Below are positions 1 through 8,553 of a DNA stretch of 64,000 bases, in pieces. Source of the DNA: Psychromonas ossibalaenae ATCC BAA-1528. GTDB taxonomy: Bacteria; Pseudomonadota; Gammaproteobacteria; Enterobacterales; Psychromonadaceae. The position numbers and the translations under genes are program-made. Position 1 is the stretch's first letter; each line of letters opens with the position of its first letter. The stretch covers positions 58,511 through 122,510 of the forward strand of contig NZ_KB906968.1 of NCBI RefSeq assembly GCF_000381745.1, read 5' to 3'. Below the pieces are notes generated by a model. The model saw only the letters and a list, made by a program, of their open reading frames with translations. It was not told the DNA's origin and made no database searches.

Positions 1-75
1 GAACAGCAAAGCAGCGAACAGCAAAGCAGCGAACAGCAAAGCAGCGAACAAAAAAGCAGCGAACAGCAGGAAGCA
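1..75 (+). repeat. 15-bp in-frame tandem repeat coding for EQQSS
   Basis: Three exact copies of a 15-base unit (gaacagcaaagcagc) run from base 1, followed by a fourth with two changed bases and a diverged fifth. The unit is five codons, so copy-number change keeps the frame; the array may extend left beyond the window. It encodes a hydrophilic linker between the upstream domains and the conserved C-terminal tail. Confidence 0.9.
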
Positions 76-318
76 AAAACACAGCAGGAGCTTTCACAAG
101 CACAGGCTGAACAGGAAAAAGAACAGCAGGCGCAGCTGCAGAGTAGTCAGTTACAGGAAACAGATGAAGTTAACCAAGAATTAGAGCAGTTACCAAACTG
201 GCTGAAAAATATGCCCGATGATCCCTCTTTATTACTTAAAAACAAAATGCGTGCTGAATATCGAAAAAGAGCTTTATCACAGCCGGTAGAACAAGAAAAT
301 AACGGAGTTACCTGGTAA
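1..318 (+). CDS. C-terminal end of VWA/TPR Bat protein (BatB/BatC-like), partial
   Basis: The 5-prime part lies outside the window; frame 1 is open from base 1 to a TAA at 316-318, giving 105 residues. They start with a low-complexity Gln/Ser/Glu linker and end in a conserved tail with the motif LPNWLKNMPDDPSLLLKNKM. I recognise that tail from the end of inner-membrane VWA-TPR proteins of Bat (aerotolerance) operons. The TAA overlaps the ATG of the next gene (TAATG), which indicates translational coupling to BatD. The assignment rests on the tail motif and the neighbour, because the VWA and TPR domains are not visible. Confidence 0.7.
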   Translation, partial: EQQSSEQQSSEQQSSEQKSSEQQEAKTQQELSQAQAEQEKEQQAQLQSSQLQETDEVNQELEQLPNWLKNMPDDPSLLLKNKMRAEYRKRALSQPVEQENNGVTW

Positions 319-2015
319 TGAAAATATTATTTACAATTATGACAAGTCTATTTTTATCACTATTTATTAATCAAAGTGTGTCAGCAGCGGCAGTGCAGGT
401 GCAGACCTCTGTTAGTGATAACGTAGTATATTTAGGCGATATGTTTACCTTAACGATTGAAATCAATGACAGCAGTTCAGACTATCAGCTGGACACTCGC
501 CCTTTAGAGAAAGACTTTACCGTTTATCGTCCCTCTAGAAGTCAAAAAAGTGAATTAATTAATGGTAAGTTTAGTCAGCGCACAGAATGGCAGGTCACCT
601 TACAGGCAAAAGCCGTCGGCACCTTTACCATACCCGCGTTAAAAATCGGCTCACTAAACAGCAAAGCAATCGTGGTCAGCGTTGAGAAGCCTTCAGCAGA
701 GGCCACAAAAAGTCAGGATAATGCCGTATTTATAGAAAACAGCGTCGATAGAGAGACGCTTTACCTAGGTCAGCCGCTGATATTTACCAGCAAGATTTTT
801 CTGTCACAAAACAGCAATGAATTGAACCTGCTGGACCCGACCTTAAAGGGGGCTGATATTGAAGTTTACGGCGAAGATAAAAACGGCCAGACAATCCGTA
901 ACGGTATCCGTTATAAAACCATTACCCGCAAATACCAGATAAACGCAAATACAGCCGGCAATGTAACCATAAACTCGCCTCTTTTAACCGGCAGCTTACG
1001 TAAAACGGTTCGTATCAGTGACTGGCAGAACCGGGTTATTGCCGATCCCATTAATATTCGCGGTGACAGCCTGAAAGTGACCATTAAAGAAAAACCAGCC
1101 GACTACCAGGGAGAGTGGCTGATCAGCGATGATGTTCGCCTGATTGAAAATCAAAGTATTGACGGCCAGAGTTTTCGTGTAGGGGAGCCGATTACCCGAA
1201 GCATTTCGCTGCAGGTCGCTTCCATTAATAAAGACAAGCTGCCGGTGGTTAATTTCAATTATCCGAAAAGTCTGCGTTTTTACCCGGATCAGGATGAATT
1301 AATAGAGGGGCAGGCAAACGATCTTATTTATGCACAGCGCACCCTGCGTCATGCAATCATCCCTGATCAAGCAGGCAGCCTAACCCTGCCGGAAATTAAA
1401 ATTCCATGGTGGAACAGCCTCACAGACAAACAGGAGTTTGCTGTTTTACCCGCACAGACATTAACCATTCTGGCAGCCGAAAAAACACATTCCAGTGCAG
1501 CAGACACGGAGGCGCCACAAACTATTCCTACTGCAGCAGCTCCACAAGAAGCACCTGCGGCAGCAGCCGCTGATAACAGTGCTTTAATTATGTGGCAGGT
1601 CATTTCCGCTATACTGTTATTTTCACTTATCGTATTAGCTGCTTACCATTACTCTTATCGACGAAAATCCGCTGCGGAGAAAATTTCATCCCCTCTTATT
1701 GCTCCCTTAAAACAGGAACTTGTGACTCTGAATAATGCGCTGCACAAGCAGGATGCAGGTCTCATTTACCAGGCACTGTTAAGCTATGCTCAGAGTGAAT
1801 ACCATCTGCTGAAAAGCTTGTCACAGCTGCCCGACTGCGTAAATTTAAATGAACAGGATAAACAGCTGTTAGCCGCTGAAATTAAAAAATTAGAAAACCG
1901 CTGCTGCAATCCGTCTAGTGCTTGGAATGCAGAGCAGTTAAGTCAGCTGATAAAAAAACATCAGCAGCATAACCCCGCCAGCAGCGGTAATAATATTATG
2001 GACATCAACCCGTAG
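318..2015 (+). CDS. batD: BatD-like oxygen-tolerance protein
   Basis: 565 residues. An N-terminal signal peptide (about 1-23, cleavage after VSA) leads into a long beta-rich extracytoplasmic region typical of the BatD family. An Ala/Pro-rich linker (about 390-420), one transmembrane helix (about 423-443) followed by basic YRRK, and a roughly 120-residue cytoplasmic tail complete it. BatD proteins act with VWA proteins BatA/BatB in a membrane complex; their biochemical role is not settled. The start ATG overlaps the stop of the preceding VWA/TPR gene by one base, with GGAG about 10 bases upstream. Family, length and context agree. Confidence 0.85.
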   Translation: MKILFTIMTSLFLSLFINQSVSAAAVQVQTSVSDNVVYLGDMFTLTIEINDSSSDYQLDTRPLEKDFTVYRPSRSQKSELINGKFSQRTEWQVTLQAKAVGTFTIPALKIGSLNSKAIVVSVEKPSAEATKSQDNAVFIENSVDRETLYLGQPLIFTSKIFLSQNSNELNLLDPTLKGADIEVYGEDKNGQTIRNGIRYKTITRKYQINANTAGNVTINSPLLTGSLRKTVRISDWQNRVIADPINIRGDSLKVTIKEKPADYQGEWLISDDVRLIENQSIDGQSFRVGEPITRSISLQVASINKDKLPVVNFNYPKSLRFYPDQDELIEGQANDLIYAQRTLRHAIIPDQAGSLTLPEIKIPWWNSLTDKQEFAVLPAQTLTILAAEKTHSSAADTEAPQTIPTAAAPQEAPAAAAADNSALIMWQVISAILLFSLIVLAAYHYSYRRKSAAEKISSPLIAPLKQELVTLNNALHKQDAGLIYQALLSYAQSEYHLLKSLSQLPDCVNLNEQDKQLLAAEIKKLENRCCNPSSAWNAEQLSQLIKKHQQHNPASSGNNIMDINP

Positions 2016-2024
2016 TTATAAATA

Positions 2025-2068
2025 TTTTCCAGCAGAACACATAATTTTGTATGTTTACTGCTGGAAAA
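2025..2068 (+). terminator. Long-loop hairpin downstream of batD
   Basis: Perfect 11-bp inverted repeat TTTTCCAGCAG (2025-2035) / CTGCTGGAAAA (2058-2068) with a 22-base loop, 10 bases after the batD stop. It lacks a long U-tract, so it may be a weak terminator or an RNA-stabilising structure at the end of the Bat operon. Confidence 0.45.
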
Positions 2069-2169
2069 TCACACTTTTCGCTCATTTAGCGAACGATATT
2101 GTGAGAGAACTCTTGTAAACGTTAACAATCTCGTAACAAACCGGGTGTTTCATATATTCTTCTCTATGC

Positions 2170-2181
2170 TTGATTAATCAA
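2170..2181. promoter_or_regulatory. Palindrome TTGATTAATCAA upstream of aapJ
   Basis: A perfect 12-bp palindrome 68 bases before the aapJ start. It resembles an FNR half-site pair but the central spacer is two bases instead of four, so it is not an FNR box. Possible operator for an unidentified regulator; AT-rich palindromes also arise by chance. Confidence 0.25.
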
Positions 2182-2248
2182 TGGAAAGTAAGGTTTTTAC
2201 TTTCTACATATTGAAATTAATATCAATAACATAGACAAGGATACAAAA

Positions 2249-3262
2249 ATGAAATTGACGAAAATAGCTTTAATACTAGGTATCGCTTCATTGGCTCCTA
2301 GCTTTGCTTCAGCATCAACACTAGACCAGGTTGTTAAAAAAGGTACATTAAACTGCGGCGTTTCAACGGGTATTCCTGGGTTCTCTGCAACCGATTCTAA
2401 AGGTGTCTGGAAAGGCATTGATGTTGATTTTTGTCAGTCTGTAGCAGCCGCTGTGTTAGGCGACCCTGCAAAAGTTAAATATATCCCACTAACCGCAAAA
2501 GAGCGTTTTACTGCATTACAAAGTGGTGAAATTGACCTTTTAGCCCGCTCTTCTACCTGGACCGCAACACGTGATACCTCTCTAGGGTTGAATTTTGCAG
2601 GTGTTAACTACTACGACGGCCAGGGGTTCTTAGTTAACAAAGAGCTCGGTATCACCTCAGCTAAAGAGCTAGACGGTGCAACTTTCTGTATTCAGGCGGG
2701 TACCACCACCGAGCTTAATTTAACCGACTACTTTAAAGCTAATAAAATGGCTTACAAAGCGGTCACTTACGATACATCCGGGCAGACTATTGATGGTTTC
2801 AAAAAAGGCCGCTGTGACGCAGTTACCTCTGATGCATCACAGTTATACGGCTTGAAACTTAAAATGGACGATCCTAACTCGGTTGTCGTTTTACCCGAAA
2901 TAATTTCTAAAGAACCATTAGGACCCGTTGTACGCCAAGGTGATGACCAGTGGCTTAATATTGTCCGCTGGACTATGTTTGCTATTTTAGAAGCCGAAGA
3001 ATTAGGCGTGAGCTCTGCTAATGTGGATTCACAGCTTAAATCACAAAATCCAAGTATTAAACGTTTATTAGGCACTTCCGGTAAAGCAGGTGAAAACTTA
3101 GGCCTGAATGCTGACTGGGCTTACAGCATAGTTAAAAAAGTCGGTAACTATGGTGAAATGTTTCACAGAAACGTGGGTAAAGGTTCGCCGCTTAATATTG
3201 ATCGCGGACTTAATAATTTATGGAATCAAGGTGGGTTAATGTACTCAATGCCAATTCGATAA
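2249..3262 (+). CDS. aapJ: General L-amino-acid ABC transporter, periplasmic binding protein
   Basis: 337 residues, the usual AapJ length. A signal peptide (about 1-22, cleavage near SFASA) precedes a two-lobed solute-binding fold with the family blocks GTLNCGVSTG, GVWKGIDVDFC and GEIDLLARSSTWTATRD. It captures a broad range of L-amino acids in the periplasm and delivers them to AapQM. AAGGA seven bases before the ATG supports the start. First gene of aapJQMP; a hairpin right after it probably keeps its transcript above that of the permease genes. Confidence 0.93.
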   Translation: MKLTKIALILGIASLAPSFASASTLDQVVKKGTLNCGVSTGIPGFSATDSKGVWKGIDVDFCQSVAAAVLGDPAKVKYIPLTAKERFTALQSGEIDLLARSSTWTATRDTSLGLNFAGVNYYDGQGFLVNKELGITSAKELDGATFCIQAGTTTELNLTDYFKANKMAYKAVTYDTSGQTIDGFKKGRCDAVTSDASQLYGLKLKMDDPNSVVVLPEIISKEPLGPVVRQGDDQWLNIVRWTMFAILEAEELGVSSANVDSQLKSQNPSIKRLLGTSGKAGENLGLNADWAYSIVKKVGNYGEMFHRNVGKGSPLNIDRGLNNLWNQGGLMYSMPIR

Positions 3263-3271
3263 ATTAATATT

Positions 3272-3294
3272 GGGGGAGCACGACTCCCCTTTTT
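3272..3294 (+). terminator. Intra-operon hairpin with U-tract after aapJ
   Basis: GGGGAG (3273-3278), loop CACGA, CTCCCC (3284-3289), then TTTTT, ten bases after the aapJ stop and just before aapQ. It has the form of an intrinsic terminator. Inside an operon it would act as an attenuator giving excess binding protein over permease. Confidence 0.7.
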
Positions 3295-3304
3295 AAGGTT
3301 TTTT

Positions 3305-4489
3305 ATGAACAATTCTCAACTCCCCCCTTCCGCTAACGGATTTTTAAACAACCCGCAGAATCGAGCTGTTATTTTCCAAGTGCTCGCATTAATGTTTGTT
3401 GTTTTTCTCGCTTTTTACTTCGCTAACAACATGTTCGACAACGTCGAAAAAAGAGGTATTACGACTGGTTTCTCTTTCTTGGATGATGTTGCCGGTTTTG
3501 GGATCAGCCAGACCCTGATTGAATATGATGATGCCGGTTCAACCTATTACGATGTATTTATTGTTGGTTTATTGAATACGCTGTTAGTCTCAATTATCGG
3601 TATTTTCTTCGCGTCTGTTTTAGGATTGCTGATAGGTGTCGGTCGATTATCGTCAAACTACTTAATTTCACGTCTGTCTTTAGTTTATATTGAAACCTTC
3701 CGCAATATTCCGATCTTACTGCAGATTCTGTTTTGGTATAACGTAGTACTGGCGGCATTGCCAAGTCCGCGCAAAAGCTTCTCTTACCTGGACTCGGTAT
3801 TTTTAAACAACCGCGGCCTGTTACTGCCGGAGCCAATTTTTGAAAGCGGCAGCAGTGCAATTTTAATCGCTTTGATACTCGCTATAACTGGTGTATTTTT
3901 TCTGGCCCGCTGGTCGAAAAAACGTCATGATTTAACCGGTGAAGAATTCCCGTTAATCAAGGTATCAATCGCTTTAGTTTTGCTAGCCCCCGTGCTGGTT
4001 TACTTTATTAGCGGTCAGCCTATTTCCGCTGAATACCCGCACCTCAAAGGTTTTAACTTTAAAGGCGGCTTGACGATTATTCCTGAACTACTGGCTTTAA
4101 TGTTTGCACTGAGTATCTATACTGCCACCTATATCGCCGAAGCGGTGCGTGCTGGTATTGAAGCGGTGCCTAACGGCCAGAAAGAAGCAGCTAAATCCTT
4201 AGGTTTAAAAGATCACGTTATCTTAACTAAAGTGGTTTTACCGCAGGCATTACGCGTCATTATTCCTCCCGTTATTAACCAGTACCTTAACCTTGTTAAA
4301 AACTCGTCATTAGCCACAGCTATCGGTTATCCAGAAATTGTCACGCTGTTTTCAGGCACCACCCTTAATCAGGTCGGCCAGGCAATTGAGATTATTTTAA
4401 TGACGATGGCCGTTTATTTAACATTCAGTATCGTTATTTCATTAATGCTGAACTGGGTAAATGCCAAGATGGCAATCAAAGGAAGATAA
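3305..4489 (+). CDS. aapQ: General L-amino-acid ABC transporter permease AapQ
   Basis: 394 residues. A polar N-terminus is followed by about eight hydrophobic segments, longer than HisQ-type permeases as expected for AapQ. The ABC-permease EAA loop is near residues 280-300 (EAVRAGIEAVPNGQKEAAKS), followed by the family's LPQALRVIIPP block. It pairs with AapM to form the membrane channel for amino acids delivered by AapJ. It follows aapJ by 42 bases across a hairpin and is separated from aapM by one base. Confidence 0.93.
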   Translation: MNNSQLPPSANGFLNNPQNRAVIFQVLALMFVVFLAFYFANNMFDNVEKRGITTGFSFLDDVAGFGISQTLIEYDDAGSTYYDVFIVGLLNTLLVSIIGIFFASVLGLLIGVGRLSSNYLISRLSLVYIETFRNIPILLQILFWYNVVLAALPSPRKSFSYLDSVFLNNRGLLLPEPIFESGSSAILIALILAITGVFFLARWSKKRHDLTGEEFPLIKVSIALVLLAPVLVYFISGQPISAEYPHLKGFNFKGGLTIIPELLALMFALSIYTATYIAEAVRAGIEAVPNGQKEAAKSLGLKDHVILTKVVLPQALRVIIPPVINQYLNLVKNSSLATAIGYPEIVTLFSGTTLNQVGQAIEIILMTMAVYLTFSIVISLMLNWVNAKMAIKGR

Positions 4490-4490
4490 A

Positions 4491-5570
4491 ATGGCGACTT
4501 ATACTATGAAAGAAGCCAAACCAGCGCCCTCGACCAGTAAAGGACTGCTGTTTTGGTTAAGAGAAAACCTGTTTTCGGATATTAAAAACAGCCTGCTCAC
4601 CTTAGTCGGTTTGTATTTTTTGTACACTATTATCCCGCCTCTGCTTAACTGGATGATCTTTGATGCCACTTGGAGCGGCACGAAGGATGAGGTCGTAAAA
4701 GAAGGTGCAAGGTGGATATTTATTGTCGAGAAATTCGACCAGTTTATTTACGGATTTTATCCCGAATCTCTACATTGGCGCCCTAACTTGGTGGCACTGA
4801 TCTGTATCGCTTTTTTACTATCGATGAAATTCGTCAAAAATATCAACATAAAAATAGCCCTTATACTGTTGTTTCCGGTTGTATGTTTCGTTCTGATCAG
4901 CGGCGGCGGGTTCGGTCTAGAAGTCGTTGAAACAGAAAAATGGGGCGGACTAATGCTCACCGTACTGGTGGCGGCCGTTGGTATCATAGCGTCATTTCCT
5001 ATCGGTATCATATTAGCCTTAGGCCGTCAGTCTCATATGCCGATTGTAAAAACCCTGTGTGTGGGTTTTATCGAATTTGTCCGCGGCGTACCTCTGATTA
5101 CCATATTGTTTATGGCCTCCGTCGTCCTGCCGTTATTTTTCAGTGACGGTATTGATTTTGACAAGCTCCTGCGCGCGCTTATCGGTATCACTCTGTTCCA
5201 GGCGGCATATATTGCAGAAGTGGTGCGCGGCGGCCTGCAGGCGATACCCAGAGGACAGTATGAGGCGAGTGAGTCACTAGGGCTTAGTTACTGGCAGGGG
5301 ATGATTTTAGTTATTCTGCCGCAGGCTTTGAAGATCTCCATCCCCAACTTAGTCGGCTCTTTTATCTCCCTGTTTAAAGATACTACCCTAGTTCTGATTA
5401 TCGGCTTATTCGATATTCTCGCTATGGTAACACTCACTAACAGTGATACTAACTGGTTAGGTTATGAGGTGGAAGGATATGTTTTTGTCACCATGATCTA
5501 CTGGGTTATCTGTTTCACTATGTCGCAATATTCTAAATCAATTGAACGCAAGTTTAATACCGAGCACTAA
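4491..5570 (+). CDS. aapM: General L-amino-acid ABC transporter permease AapM
   Basis: 359 residues from the ATG at 4491. This start is preferred over an in-frame one at 4461 because AAAGGAAG lies just upstream (4478-4485) and the ATG follows the aapQ stop by one base. Several transmembrane segments are visible, with the EAA loop [20 protein letters not shown] in the last third and a [11 protein letters not shown] block after it. It forms the heteromeric membrane channel with AapQ. Eleven bases separate it from aapP. Confidence 0.93.
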   Translation: MATYTMKEAKPAPSTSKGLLFWLRENLFSDIKNSLLTLVGLYFLYTIIPPLLNWMIFDATWSGTKDEVVKEGARWIFIVEKFDQFIYGFYPESLHWRPNLVALICIAFLLSMKFVKNINIKIALILLFPVVCFVLISGGGFGLEVVETEKWGGLMLTVLVAAVGIIASFPIGIILALGRQSHMPIVKTLCVGFIEFVRGVPLITILFMASVVLPLFFSDGIDFDKLLRALIGITLFQAAYIAEVVRGGLQAIPRGQYEASESLGLSYWQGMILVILPQALKISIPNLVGSFISLFKDTTLVLIIGLFDILAMVTLTNSDTNWLGYEVEGYVFVTMIYWVICFTMSQYSKSIERKFNTEH

Positions 5571-5581
5571 AAGGAATTACC

Positions 5582-6328
5582 ATGTCTGAACACGAATTTA
5601 TGATCACAATGCAGGATGTTAACAAGTGGTATGGTGACTTCCATGTACTCAAAGATGTTAACTTAAATATCAAAAAGGGTGAGAAACTGGTTATCTGCGG
5701 ACCTTCCGGCTCAGGTAAGTCAACCACTATCCGCTGTTTAAACCACCTGGAGAAGTTTCAGGAAGGTAAAATCAGCATTAACGGCACAGACTTAATAGAA
5801 GATGTGAAGGTTGTTCGCCATATCCGCTCGCAGGTGGGTATGGTGTTCCAGCACTTTAACCTGTTCCCGCACCTTTCCGTATTAGAGAACCTGTTATTAG
5901 CACCGACCTGGGTACATAACAAACCGCGTAAAGAAGCGATTGAAACAGCCATGTATTATCTGGAGCGGGTTAAAATTGCCGACCAGGCGCATAAATATCC
6001 TAACCAGTTATCAGGCGGACAGCAGCAGCGTGTCGCCATCGCACGCTGTTTATGTATCAACCCGGAAATAATGCTGTTTGACGAGCCGACTTCCGCACTG
6101 GATCCAGAGATGGTTTCAGAGGTACTGGAGGTCATGGTGGAACTTGCTGAAGAAGGCATCACCATGATCTGTGTTACCCATGAAATGGGCTTTGCGAAAA
6201 AAGTTGCAGACAGAGTTATTTTTATGGATGCAGGACAGATTATTGAAGAAAACGAGCCCCATGAATTCTTTGATAACCCGCAGTCGGATCGTTTGAAACT
6301 GTTCTTAGATCAGATTTTATCGCACTAA
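5582..6328 (+). CDS. aapP: General L-amino-acid ABC transporter ATPase AapP
   Basis: 248 residues, a standard polar-amino-acid ABC ATPase. Walker A is GPSGSGKST (40-48), the signature is LSGGQQQRV, Walker B is [12 protein letters not shown] and the switch histidine is in VTHEMGFA. It drives uptake through AapQM on the cytoplasmic face. It is the last gene of aapJQMP, followed by a hairpin terminator. AGGAA upstream supports the ATG. Confidence 0.94.
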   Translation: MSEHEFMITMQDVNKWYGDFHVLKDVNLNIKKGEKLVICGPSGSGKSTTIRCLNHLEKFQEGKISINGTDLIEDVKVVRHIRSQVGMVFQHFNLFPHLSVLENLLLAPTWVHNKPRKEAIETAMYYLERVKIADQAHKYPNQLSGGQQQRVAIARCLCINPEIMLFDEPTSALDPEMVSEVLEVMVELAEEGITMICVTHEMGFAKKVADRVIFMDAGQIIEENEPHEFFDNPQSDRLKLFLDQILSH

Positions 6329-6341
6329 AAAAGCTATATTA

Positions 6342-6383
6342 AAAAGCATGTCAGTTATTTTATCCAGCACCAGACATGCTTTT
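6342..6383. terminator. Bidirectional hairpin between aapP and the FMN reductase gene
   Basis: Inverted repeat AAAAGCATGTC (6342-6352) / GACATGCTTTT (6373-6383) with a 20-base loop, between two convergent genes. A-tracts and T-tracts flank both sides, fitting use on either strand. Confidence 0.6.
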
Positions 6384-6398
6384 CTCACATGTAATAAT

Positions 6399-6926
6399 TT
6401 ACCGGTTTAACTTGATCATCAGCAGCTGCAGCTGTTCATTAACAGCACCGCTTTTCAGACAGCCGTTTTCCATATCAAAATTAACGTAAAAACTAGGAAC
6501 AGATAAAAAACCTTTCAGATCTCCGGAAAAAAACGGCGCGGAGCCAACAGCCGTAGTTAAAACACAGGAAGCACCGCTAGGTCCGGGAGATGTCGCCAGT
6601 AAAATAAGTTTCTTACCTTGAAATACTTTGGCATTAATTCTTGAGCACCAGTCAAAAACATTCTTATAAGCGGCTGAATAAGCACCATTATGCTCAGCAA
6701 AAGAGATAACCAGCGCATCACACTGGCTGATTTTATTAAAGAACTCCTGAGCTAGAGAGGGGATGCCGGAATCATTTTCTCTATCTTCACTAAATATAGG
6801 CATTTCATAATCATTGAGATCTAATACCTCTGTGCTGCTGTTTTCGACTAAGCTGCAGGCATAAGTCACTAACTTTTTATTAATTGATCGAGTGCTGCTG
6901 CTTCCTGCAAATGCGAGTATTTTCAT
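6399..6926 (-). CDS. NADPH-dependent FMN reductase family protein
   Basis: 175 residues from the ATG at 6926. The start is chosen because AAGGA lies six bases upstream and the flavodoxin-like beta strand MKILAFAGSSSTRSINKK must be at the N-terminus; an upstream in-frame ATG at 6971 would add a non-conserved tail. The GSSSTRSINKK loop binds the FMN phosphate, and AEHNGAYSAAYKN and ATSPGPSGA match NADPH-dependent FMN/quinone reductases. The physiological substrate is unknown. It faces aapP and is transcribed apart from the his cluster. Confidence 0.82.
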   Translation of the reverse strand: MKILAFAGSSSTRSINKKLVTYACSLVENSSTEVLDLNDYEMPIFSEDRENDSGIPSLAQEFFNKISQCDALVISFAEHNGAYSAAYKNVFDWCSRINAKVFQGKKLILLATSPGPSGASCVLTTAVGSAPFFSGDLKGFLSVPSFYVNFDMENGCLKSGAVNEQLQLLMIKLNR

Positions 6927-7010
6927 AATACATCCTTTTTGAAAAATGATGCTTTCAGTGTGCAGCATCAACTGTAATTGGTCAAACAGATCACAGGAAA
7001 ACAGAATATA

Positions 7011-7039
7011 AAAAAACGCAGTAAAAACTGCGTTTTTTT
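7011..7039 (-). terminator. Terminator of the hisPJQM operon
   Basis: AAAAAACGCAGT (7011-7022) / ACTGCGTTTTTT (from 7027) with a short A-loop, 25 bases past the hisM stop on the minus strand. The run of A on the plus strand becomes the U-tract. Confidence 0.85.
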
Positions 7040-7063
7040 AAAAGGGGCAGGCAGCAGAGAGCT

Positions 7064-7738
7064 TTACTGCTGCAAGTAAGAGGCCTCTAGTTTTTTAAAC
7101 AGGTAAATAACGGAAAAAGTTAAGCACATATACAGCAGTCCGGCAGCAAAATAAGCTTCAAAAGGTGCATAATAACGAGCATTAACCACTCGTGCAGCCC
7201 CGGTGATATCAACAATAGTAACTACACCGGCAATGGCACTACCGTGAATCATAAAGATAATCTCATTACTGTAAGCCGGAAGCGCACGACGTAATGAGTT
7301 AGGCAGGGTAATACGGCGCAGAGTCTGCCAGGCACTCATACCATATGCCTTAGCGGCTTCCAGCTCACCTTTATCCATAGTGCCGATAACACCGCGTACA
7401 ATCTCCGCAGTGTAGGCACCAGTATTTAAAGTAAAAGCTAACAGTGCGCAGAACCACGCTTCCTGGAAGTACTCCCATAACCAACTCTCACGTAAAGCGT
7501 CAAACTGTGCCGAACCGTAATAAATAATGAACAGCTGTATTAACAGCGGCGTACCACGGAAGAAATACATATAAAACCAGATTGGGCCTTTTACAAACCA
7601 GTTATTACTGCTGCGTAATATGCCGGCCGGGACCGCAATAAATAAACCTAACAGTAATGAAAGCGCCACCAGCCAGATAGTGGTCCATAAACCATTAAGG
7701 TAAAGTGAGTACTGATTAACGATAATTGATAAATCCAT
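7064..7738 (-). CDS. hisM: His/Lys/Arg/Orn ABC transporter permease HisM
   Basis: 224 residues with about five transmembrane helices. The EAA loop reads EIVRGVIGTMDKGELEAAKA and is followed by LRRALPAYSNEIIFMIHGSA, which fits HisM rather than ArtM. It pairs with HisQ in the inner membrane to import basic amino acids. It is last in the operon, two bases after hisQ and followed by a terminator. An ArgR box in front of the operon points to arginine-family substrates, but specificity cannot be read from the permease. Confidence 0.88.
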   Translation of the reverse strand: MDLSIIVNQYSLYLNGLWTTIWLVALSLLLGLFIAVPAGILRSSNNWFVKGPIWFYMYFFRGTPLLIQLFIIYYGSAQFDALRESWLWEYFQEAWFCALLAFTLNTGAYTAEIVRGVIGTMDKGELEAAKAYGMSAWQTLRRITLPNSLRRALPAYSNEIIFMIHGSAIAGVVTIVDITGAARVVNARYYAPFEAYFAAGLLYMCLTFSVIYLFKKLEASYLQQ

Positions 7739-7740
7739 CT

Positions 7741-8481
7741 CTACCTCGTTTTAATTGTATATTTTTGTTCAGCCCACTTTAATAAAGTGGTGGACACTGT
7801 GGTAAAGAAAAGGAAAACTAAAGCCACGGCAAAATAAAAAGTAAAAGGCTGCTGCGTGGAGCCGGATGCATCACCGGCAATTTTAACCATATCCTGCAAA
7901 CCGATAATCGAAACCAGTGCTGTAGTTTTTAATAAAACCAGCCAGTTATTACCAATGCCAGGAAGTGCATGACGCATCATCTGCGGAAACATAACACGGG
8001 TGAAAATTTTAAATTTGCTCATACCGTAGGCAGCAGCGGCTTCCAGCTGGCCTTTTTCAACGGACATAAAAGCGCCACGGAAAGTTTCCGCCATATAAGC
8101 ACCAAAGATAAAACCAATAGTCATAATACCGGCAAAATAAGGGCTGATATCAATATAATCCGGTAAGAATGAATACCATTCATGTTCTGGATTATAAGTT
8201 GTAAACAATTCATTTAACCATTCATTGAGGCTGTAACTTAAATCATTTACCAGCATCTGTCCGCCGAAAAAAATAAGCAGCATTAAGATAAGATCAGGAA
8301 TACCACGGATAACCGTCGTGTATATAGTGGCAATGCCTTTTAATACCGTTGAGTGCGATAACTTAGCTAACGCGCCTAACAGTCCTAAAAAGACTGCTAA
8401 TACTAATGACAGCAATGCGACCTGAAGAGTTAACCAGGCGCCATCGAGTAATATTCCCTGATAACTTTGTAGTTCAGCCAT
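7741..8481 (-). CDS. hisQ: His/Lys/Arg/Orn ABC transporter permease HisQ
   Basis: 246 residues. The family blocks VIRGIPDLILMLLIFFGGQ, GAYMAETFRGAFMSVEKGQ and ALPGIGNNW are clear and match HisQ closely. It carries an insertion of some 20-25 residues between helices 2 and 3 (around WLNELFTTYNPEHEWYSF) relative to enterobacterial HisQ. It is separated from hisJ by about 70 bases holding a terminator-like hairpin. Confidence 0.9.
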   Translation of the reverse strand: MAELQSYQGILLDGAWLTLQVALLSLVLAVFLGLLGALAKLSHSTVLKGIATIYTTVIRGIPDLILMLLIFFGGQMLVNDLSYSLNEWLNELFTTYNPEHEWYSFLPDYIDISPYFAGIMTIGFIFGAYMAETFRGAFMSVEKGQLEAAAAYGMSKFKIFTRVMFPQMMRHALPGIGNNWLVLLKTTALVSIIGLQDMVKIAGDASGSTQQPFTFYFAVALVFLFFTTVSTTLLKWAEQKYTIKTR

Positions 8482-8510
8482 ATAAAATTTAATTTCCAGT
8501 CATAATAAAA

Positions 8511-8533
8511 AAGGATGGTCACCCATCCTTAGT
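8511..8533 (-). terminator. Intra-operon hairpin between hisJ and hisQ
   Basis: AAGGATGG (8511-8518) / CCATCCTT (8523-8530) with a four-base loop; on the minus strand it is followed by a U-tract. Its place directly after the binding-protein gene parallels the aapJ-aapQ hairpin and suggests partial termination. Confidence 0.7.
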
Positions 8534-8553
8534 TTTGTTCAGTTGCGCAATAA

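Noticed and set aside
1-75. Short regular repeats as a possible CRISPR array
   Set aside because: Units are 15 bases, directly adjacent without spacers, and in frame with a coding sequence.
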